Source: Roseburia sp.
Lineage (GTDB): Bacteria; Bacillota; Clostridia; Lachnospirales; Lachnospiraceae
Assembly (NCBI GenBank): GCA_003483745.1
Contig: DMYD01000005.1
Span: forward strand, 1,221-35,215
Direction of reading: 5' to 3'
Length of the DNA stretch: 33,995 bases
This document shows positions 29,504 to 33,995 of this stretch, one piece after another. Below the pieces are notes generated by a model, which saw only the letters and a list, made by a program, of their open reading frames with translations, was not told the origin of the DNA and ran no database searches. The first letter of the stretch is position 1; each line of letters begins with the position of its first letter. The position numbers and the translations under genes were made by a program.

Positions 29504-31390
29504 CTACTGCTCTGCAATCTTTGCCGCCAGATCTTCTAAATACTCCCACCTGTCCATTTTCTCTTCTAGCATCTTCTCGGCGTTTTCTTTCTCCTCAACC
29601 AGCTCGCGCAGCTTTGCTGCATTGGTGGCATTCACTGCCATCTCGTTATCTAAATCTTCTAACTTTTGTTCGAGCGCTGCAATATCATCCTCGATCGTCT
29701 CATATTCTTTCTGCTCTTTATAGCTGAATTTCAGCTTCTTTTCATGCTTCCAGGTTGCAGTCGAATCATTTTTTCCGATCACACTTTCTCCTGATTCCGA
29801 GGTTTGGGAATTACCCGATGCACCGGCAGACTGCGCCGCAATGTTTCCTCCCGGCGTCCTGCCCTCTGCCGCAAGTCGGTTCACATAATCTGTATAGCCG
29901 CCTTCATACTGTTTCAGTTTTCCGTCTCCCTCGAAGGCAAAAATACGCTTCATTGTCCTATCAAGGAAATAGCGGTCATGCGATACCGTGACAACAATGC
30001 CCTCATATCGATCCAGATAGTCCTCTAAAATCGTCAGCGTAGCTATATCAAGATTGTTTGTAGGCTCATCCAACAAAATAAAGTTCGGGGATGCAGCCAG
30101 TACCCGGAGCAAATTCAATCTTTTCTTTTCCCCACCGGAGAGTTTTCCAATCGGACTGTATTGTTTTTCCGGTGGAAATAAGAAACGCTCTAATAAAACG
30201 GATGCGGATATTACTCCGTCCACAGTCTGAATATATTCTGCCGTATCTTTAACATAATCGATCACTCTCTGATTCGGGTCCATATATGACAGATCAATTT
30301 CATTTTCACCCTCATTTTTTTCTGAGGCTATTTCCTGCGCATAGTATCCCATTTTCACGGTCTGTCCGATGATAACTTTTCCAGAGTCCTGTGGAATAAT
30401 GCCTGCAATAATTTTCATTAAAGTAGACTTTCCACAGCCGTTTGGTCCGATAAATCCAACCCTGTCTCCCTTCAAAAAGATATAAGAAAAATCATCGATC
30501 AGTTTTCTTTCTCCATAGGACTTGCAGATGTCTTCCAGCTCCACGGTCGTTTTTCCCATTCTTGTAGAAATAGAACTTAATTCCATCTGTGAATCCTGCG
30601 CCGGATTTTCACGATCTCTCAGCTCTTCATAACGCTGGATGCGTGCTTTCTGTTTTGTAGAACGTGCCCTTGCACCTCTGCGTATCCACTCTAATTCCAC
30701 ACGCAGGATCGACTGACGTTTTCGTTCACTGGATGCTTCCATTTCCTGACGCTGTGTTTTTAATTCCAGATACCCGGAATAATTCGTCTGATAATTATAA
30801 ATTTTTCCTTTATCAATCTCTACGATCCGGTTACACACACTGTCTAAAAAATACCGGTCATGTGTTACCATGATAAGCGCACCTCTCCATTTTTTCAGAT
30901 AATCCTCCAGCCAGTCTGCCATATCATTATCTAAATGGTTTGTAGGCTCATCCAATAGAAGAATATCTGCGGGGGAAAGAAGTACCGATATCAATGCCAG
31001 ACGTTTTCTTTGTCCACCGGATAACTGTCCTGCAGGCTGCATAAAATCTTTAATGCCAAGACGTGTCATCATTGCCTTGGCATCACTTTCAATAGACCAG
31101 CGGTTTTCATCTGTTACATTGCCTTCCAGCACACATTCCAGACTGCTTTTTTCCGGCTCAAATTCCGGATGCTGTGGCAGATAACGTATGACCACATGGT
31201 TCGCAGTCGTGACGGTTCCCTCATCCGTCTCCTCTTCACCCATGATCATCCGCAAAAGCGTTGTCTTTCCGGTTCCATTGATACCAATGATACCTACCTT
31301 CTCCCCATCCTGCAACGAAAATGACGCACCATCAAATAACTTTCTTTCGGTATAGACCTTTGTCAGATTCTCTATATTAATCAGATTCAT
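29504..31390 (-). CDS. ABC-F family ATPase (Uup-like)
   Basis: A 628-residue soluble ATPase with two ABC domains and no membrane part; ABC-F proteins act on the ribosome in translation rescue, and some subfamilies give antibiotic protection. Domain one has Walker A GINGTGKTT, signature LSGGQRKR and Walker B ILLLDEPTNHLD. A basic linker follows (RRGARARSTKQKARIQRYEEL, abridged). Domain two has GPNGCGKST, LSGGEKKR and FILLDEPTNNLD. The C-terminal 80 residues form a coiled coil (YEQ-type, LEQKLEDLDNEMAVNA), typical of Uup. GAGGAA precedes the start. The linker is long but not of the resistance type, so a housekeeping role is likelier. Confidence 0.92.
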   Translation of the reverse strand: MNLINIENLTKVYTERKLFDGASFSLQDGEKVGIIGINGTGKTTLLRMIMGEEETDEGTVTTANHVVIRYLPQHPEFEPEKSSLECVLEGNVTDENRWSIESDAKAMMTRLGIKDFMQPAGQLSGGQRKRLALISVLLSPADILLLDEPTNHLDNDMADWLEDYLKKWRGALIMVTHDRYFLDSVCNRIVEIDKGKIYNYQTNYSGYLELKTQRQEMEASSERKRQSILRVELEWIRRGARARSTKQKARIQRYEELRDRENPAQDSQMELSSISTRMGKTTVELEDICKSYGERKLIDDFSYIFLKGDRVGFIGPNGCGKSTLMKIIAGIIPQDSGKVIIGQTVKMGYYAQEIASEKNEGENEIDLSYMDPNQRVIDYVKDTAEYIQTVDGVISASVLLERFLFPPEKQYSPIGKLSGGEKKRLNLLRVLAASPNFILLDEPTNNLDIATLTILEDYLDRYEGIVVTVSHDRYFLDRTMKRIFAFEGDGKLKQYEGGYTDYVNRLAAEGRTPGGNIAAQSAGASGNSQTSESGESVIGKNDSTATWKHEKKLKFSYKEQKEYETIEDDIAALEQKLEDLDNEMAVNATNAAKLRELVEEKENAEKMLEEKMDRWEYLEDLAAKIAEQ

Positions 31391-31439
31391 GTGTTTCCTC
31401 TTTCACTTTATTCTACGGCTCATAATACATCAGATAAAT

Positions 31440-32918
31440 TTAGTACAGCTTCAATCCACTGCGTACCGGTTCACTTGTCAGATCCACACCCAGTTTTTTG
31501 AAGATTTTAATATCCACCTCGGAAAGCATAACCGACGTATGCACCTGACAGCCACGGAGTGCAGGGATCTGCTCAATGGCGCATTTTGCATTTTCATTGG
31601 AAGCTGCTGCAAGAGATAACGCAATCAAAACCTCGTCTGTATGGAGTCTTGGATTCTTTCCTCCTAAGAAACGTACCTTCAGATCCTGGATCGGCTCAAT
31701 TGCCTCCGGTCGGATCAGCTTCTCGTCATGCGCAATTCCAGCTAAATATTTTAAAGCATTTAAAAGCAATGCCGCTGATGCTCCAAGGAAATCAGACGTT
31801 TTTGATGTAATAATTGTTCCATCAGAAAGTTCGATCGCTGCGGTCGGAACACCTGATTCCTCCGCACGCTTCTTTGCGGCAACGGTAACTTTTCTGTCGT
31901 CTGTTGTAATCTTCGCCTGTTTCATTAAAAGCTCGATCTTGTAAACTTCATTTTCGGTCGCTTCTTCTTTTACCAGCTTATTCACTGCGGTATAATAACG
32001 TCTGATAATTTCCATTTTAGATGCCACGCAGCAGGCTTCATCATCGATGATGCAGTTTCCTGCCATATTTACTCCCATATCGGTCGGAGATTTGTAATAG
32101 GTATTTTTACCGTAAATCCCCTCAAAAATTGCATTTAAAACAGGAAATATTTCTATATCACGGTTGTAGTTTACCGTGGTCTTTCCATATGCTTCCAGAT
32201 GGAACGGGTCAATCATATTCACATCATTTAAGTCTGCTGTTGCAGCCTCATATGCAAGGTTGACCGGGTGCTTCAACGGAAGATTCCAGATTGGGAATGT
32301 CTCGAACTTCGCATAGCCGGCTTTGGTTCCGCGAATGTTTTCATGATAAAGCTGTGAAAGACAGGTTGCCATTTTCCCACTTCCAGGCCCCGGCGCGGTA
32401 ATAACCACAAGCGGTCTTGTCGTCTCAATATAATCATTTTTTCCAAAACCATTCTCGCTGACGATCAGTGGAATATTCGATGGATACCCCTCGATCTTAT
32501 AATGCTGATATACTTTAATTCCTCGTTTTTCCAGCTTTTCCCGAAACTGCACTGCACCATTTTGTCCGGCAAACTGTGTGATGACCACACTTCCGACATA
32601 GAGTCCTTTTTTCTCAAACTCTCCGATCAAACGGACAACATCCACATCATAGGTAATGCCAAGATCTCCACGCACCTTGTTTTTCTCAATATCTGCAGCA
32701 CTGATCACAATTACGATTTCTGCAACATCCGAAAGCTGCATCAGCATCTGAAGTTTACTGTCCGGTGCAAATCCCGGCAATACCCTAGACGCATGGTAGT
32801 CATCAAATAATTTTCCACCAAATTCCAGATACAGCTTATCACCGAACTGGCTGATGCGTTCTTTGATATGCTCCGACTGAATTTTTAAATATTTGTCATT
32901 ATCAAATCCTATTCTCAT
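31440..32918 (-). CDS. DUF1846 family protein
   Basis: A 492-residue cytosolic protein of the DUF1846 family, common in Firmicutes and Actinobacteria, with known structures but no agreed function. The start MRIGFDNDKYLKIQSEHI at 32918 is that of the family; an ATG four codons earlier lacks a ribosome site. The N-terminal half contains LYLEFGGKLFDDYHASRVLPG and the P-loop-like VITAPGPGSGKMATCLSQLY; the middle has PVNLAYEAATADLNDVNMID; the C-terminal domain is helical with FLGGKNPRLHTDEVLIALS. A strong hairpin lies 17 bp upstream of the start. Confidence 0.9.
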   Translation of the reverse strand: MRIGFDNDKYLKIQSEHIKERISQFGDKLYLEFGGKLFDDYHASRVLPGFAPDSKLQMLMQLSDVAEIVIVISAADIEKNKVRGDLGITYDVDVVRLIGEFEKKGLYVGSVVITQFAGQNGAVQFREKLEKRGIKVYQHYKIEGYPSNIPLIVSENGFGKNDYIETTRPLVVITAPGPGSGKMATCLSQLYHENIRGTKAGYAKFETFPIWNLPLKHPVNLAYEAATADLNDVNMIDPFHLEAYGKTTVNYNRDIEIFPVLNAIFEGIYGKNTYYKSPTDMGVNMAGNCIIDDEACCVASKMEIIRRYYTAVNKLVKEEATENEVYKIELLMKQAKITTDDRKVTVAAKKRAEESGVPTAAIELSDGTIITSKTSDFLGASAALLLNALKYLAGIAHDEKLIRPEAIEPIQDLKVRFLGGKNPRLHTDEVLIALSLAAASNENAKCAIEQIPALRGCQVHTSVMLSEVDIKIFKKLGVDLTSEPVRSGLKLY

Positions 32919-32934
32919 CTTAATCCCCATTCTT

Positions 32935-32963
32935 GCGTGTGAAAAATCTTATTTTTCACACGC
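32935..32963 (-). promoter_or_regulatory. Perfect hairpin in the DUF1846 leader
   Basis: 12-bp arms GCGTGTGAAAAA / TTTTTCACACGC with a 5-base loop, 17 bases before the start codon. No T-run follows on either strand, so it is more likely an operator or RNA structure near the ribosome site than a terminator. Confidence 0.5.
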
Positions 32964-33061
32964 ACTATCCTCTTATGTTTTATTTCTCTCTCAGACACGG
33001 AATATATTATACTATATAATCCAGTCAAAATACACGTTTTCTTTTTCCTTTGTTCATTATA

Positions 33062-33103
33062 AAAAGCTGCCTAATGATATTATCACTATCATTGGCAGCT
33101 TTT
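33062..33103 (-). terminator. Intrinsic terminator of the surface protein gene
   Basis: Arms AAAAGCTGCCTAATGATA and TATCATTGGCAGCTTTT pair with one bulge; the minus strand continues with five T. It lies 38 bp past the stop codon at 33141. Confidence 0.8.
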
Positions 33104-33140
33104 CTCCTACACATTCATTTTCACTTTATACCTGTCTCTC

Positions 33141-33995
33141 TTATTTGACCACAACTTTTATTTTTTGTGCACATCCGTTTGTTGCATATACATATATAGA
33201 ACAGGATCCTTTTCCTTTCGCGGTGATCTTACCATTTTTAGATACCACTGCCACTTTACTGTCTGATGTAGCATATCGGAATTCCGATATATGATTAATG
33301 ATCGGACGTTTCTTATTCTTCTTGACAATCGAAGCTTTTACGACAGCTTTTTTCCCTTTTGCCAATACATAAGAAGTCTTTTTCAGTTTAATGCTTTTTG
33401 CATCTGTTACTGATTTATTCTTCTTTCCTGCTGCATGTATCGTGATCGATTTCGCAACTGTTACTTTTTTGCCATCAACCATCTTATATGCAAGAACATG
33501 ACATTTTATATTTTCTTTCTGATTGATTCCTTTCTTTTTCAATTTGCTGATCTCAACAGATAAACTATCTGCTGCCTTTACGGACTTTACAACCTTTTCC
33601 TTATCTTTTCCGCAGTATGCCATATAAACATCATAACCATCCGCATCTTTAACTTTTCCCCAAGTTACCTTGACCGTCTTTCCTGCTTTCACATTAAATT
33701 TCGAATTTAATGCTGCATCATTTGCCTCTGTCCTTTTTACTTTTACCGGTTTACTTTCCGTATTCTTTTTATCTGCTGCCTCAGCTTCTCTTTTTCTTGT
33801 TTCACTTACATATTTGCAGACACTACAGGTATATCTTTCCGCACCTGCTGTCCCATAAACATGAGCTGCTTCATCTTTTTTTTCTGTGGTGTGTTCACAC
33901 GTGGCAGCATGCCAATGGGACGTATCATTACTGCTCCACTCATCCTTGAATGTGTGCCTGTGTTCTACCCACTTTGCATAAAGAGTCGTGTCGGC
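33141..33995 (-). CDS. Large cell-surface repeat protein, C-terminal part
   Basis: The gene enters from the right edge; 284 residues are visible in one open frame. Order: the end of a bacterial repeat (ADTTLYAKWVE, InlB B-type), a Cys/His-rich module (HTFKDEWSSNDTSHWHAATC, then AERYTCSVCKYV), a Lys/Glu-rich spacer (SETRKREAEAADKKNTE), a fibronectin III-like domain (VKAGKTVKVTWGKVKDADGY), and a Big_2 immunoglobulin-like domain (SIKLKKTSYVLAKGKKAVV to AKGKGSCSIYVYATNG). It ends without LPxTG or membrane anchor, so attachment would be through domains outside the window. A GTG at 33692 could be mistaken for a start but is internal. Confidence 0.85.
   Translation of the reverse strand, partial: ADTTLYAKWVEHRHTFKDEWSSNDTSHWHAATCEHTTEKKDEAAHVYGTAGAERYTCSVCKYVSETRKREAEAADKKNTESKPVKVKRTEANDAALNSKFNVKAGKTVKVTWGKVKDADGYDVYMAYCGKDKEKVVKSVKAADSLSVEISKLKKKGINQKENIKCHVLAYKMVDGKKVTVAKSITIHAAGKKNKSVTDAKSIKLKKTSYVLAKGKKAVVKASIVKKNKKRPIINHISEFRYATSDSKVAVVSKNGKITAKGKGSCSIYVYATNGCAQKIKVVVK

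Overview
The window looks like the chromosome of a gut Lachnospiraceae species, in the Roseburia / Agathobacter / Fusicatenibacter neighbourhood. The grounds are low-GC Firmicutes codon use, strong GGAGG ribosome sites, spoVA sporulation genes, class I hydroxylamine reductase, a two-gene ThrE exporter, and a reverse-transcriptase-Cas1 fusion of the sort known from these bacteria. Species cannot be fixed from the sequence alone.

Layout. 1-1237: edge of a mobile resistance segment (5' end of a tet(O)-type ribosomal protection gene with its attenuator, then tnpV) abutting an efflux adaptor operon (1145-2811). 3083-9062: housekeeping genes (pcp, a HAD phosphatase, hcp with a small partner, an sn-glycerol-1-phosphate dehydrogenase-type enzyme), a 313-bp MITE-like palindromic element at 7143-7455, and a frameshifted membrane-protein pseudogene. 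9238-10001: spoVAC and a small upstream gene. 10074-26155: a CRISPR-Cas island. 26735-27982: spoVAB, spoVAA and a small membrane gene missed by length cut-offs. 28263-33995: split ThrE exporter, ABC-F ATPase, DUF1846 protein and the end of a large surface protein. The island thus lies between spoVAB and spoVAC.

The island encodes a type III-D effector with the fused-subunit layout of the III-D variant (III-Dv) class: Cas10 without HD domain, a Cas7-Cas5-helical-tail (Csx10-like) fusion, a double Cas7, Csx19, a TIGR03986-type Cas7 with insertions, and Cas6. It is one tightly packed minus-strand operon headed by a small Rossmann-like protein (candidate ring nuclease) and a CARF-HEPN ribonuclease, which implies cyclic-oligoadenylate signalling. 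Adaptation is by RT-Cas1 plus Cas2. The main array has 14 repeats and 13 spacers (23960-24916) and is transcribed on the minus strand from a leader with a good sigma-A promoter. That leader occurs three times: a working copy beside the array, a copy with half a repeat between RT-cas1 and cas2 that still carries the promoter, and a decayed copy lacking the promoter beside a one-spacer relic array. Several spacers look like sense-strand gene starts, gene ends or gene junctions, as expected if RT-Cas1 samples transcripts.

The least explained part is at the island's left edge. A ribbon-helix-helix/WYL regulator (10463-11542) is divergent from two paralogous, very acidic mini-proteins of 25 and 23 residues (10188-10265 and 10074-10145). 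The shared promoter region has four copies of an ATGTT(A/G)CTAT-type operator, one inside the mini-protein promoter and two over the regulator's -10. Each mini-gene ends inside a perfect hairpin. This is the best candidate for an undescribed CRISPR-linked module.
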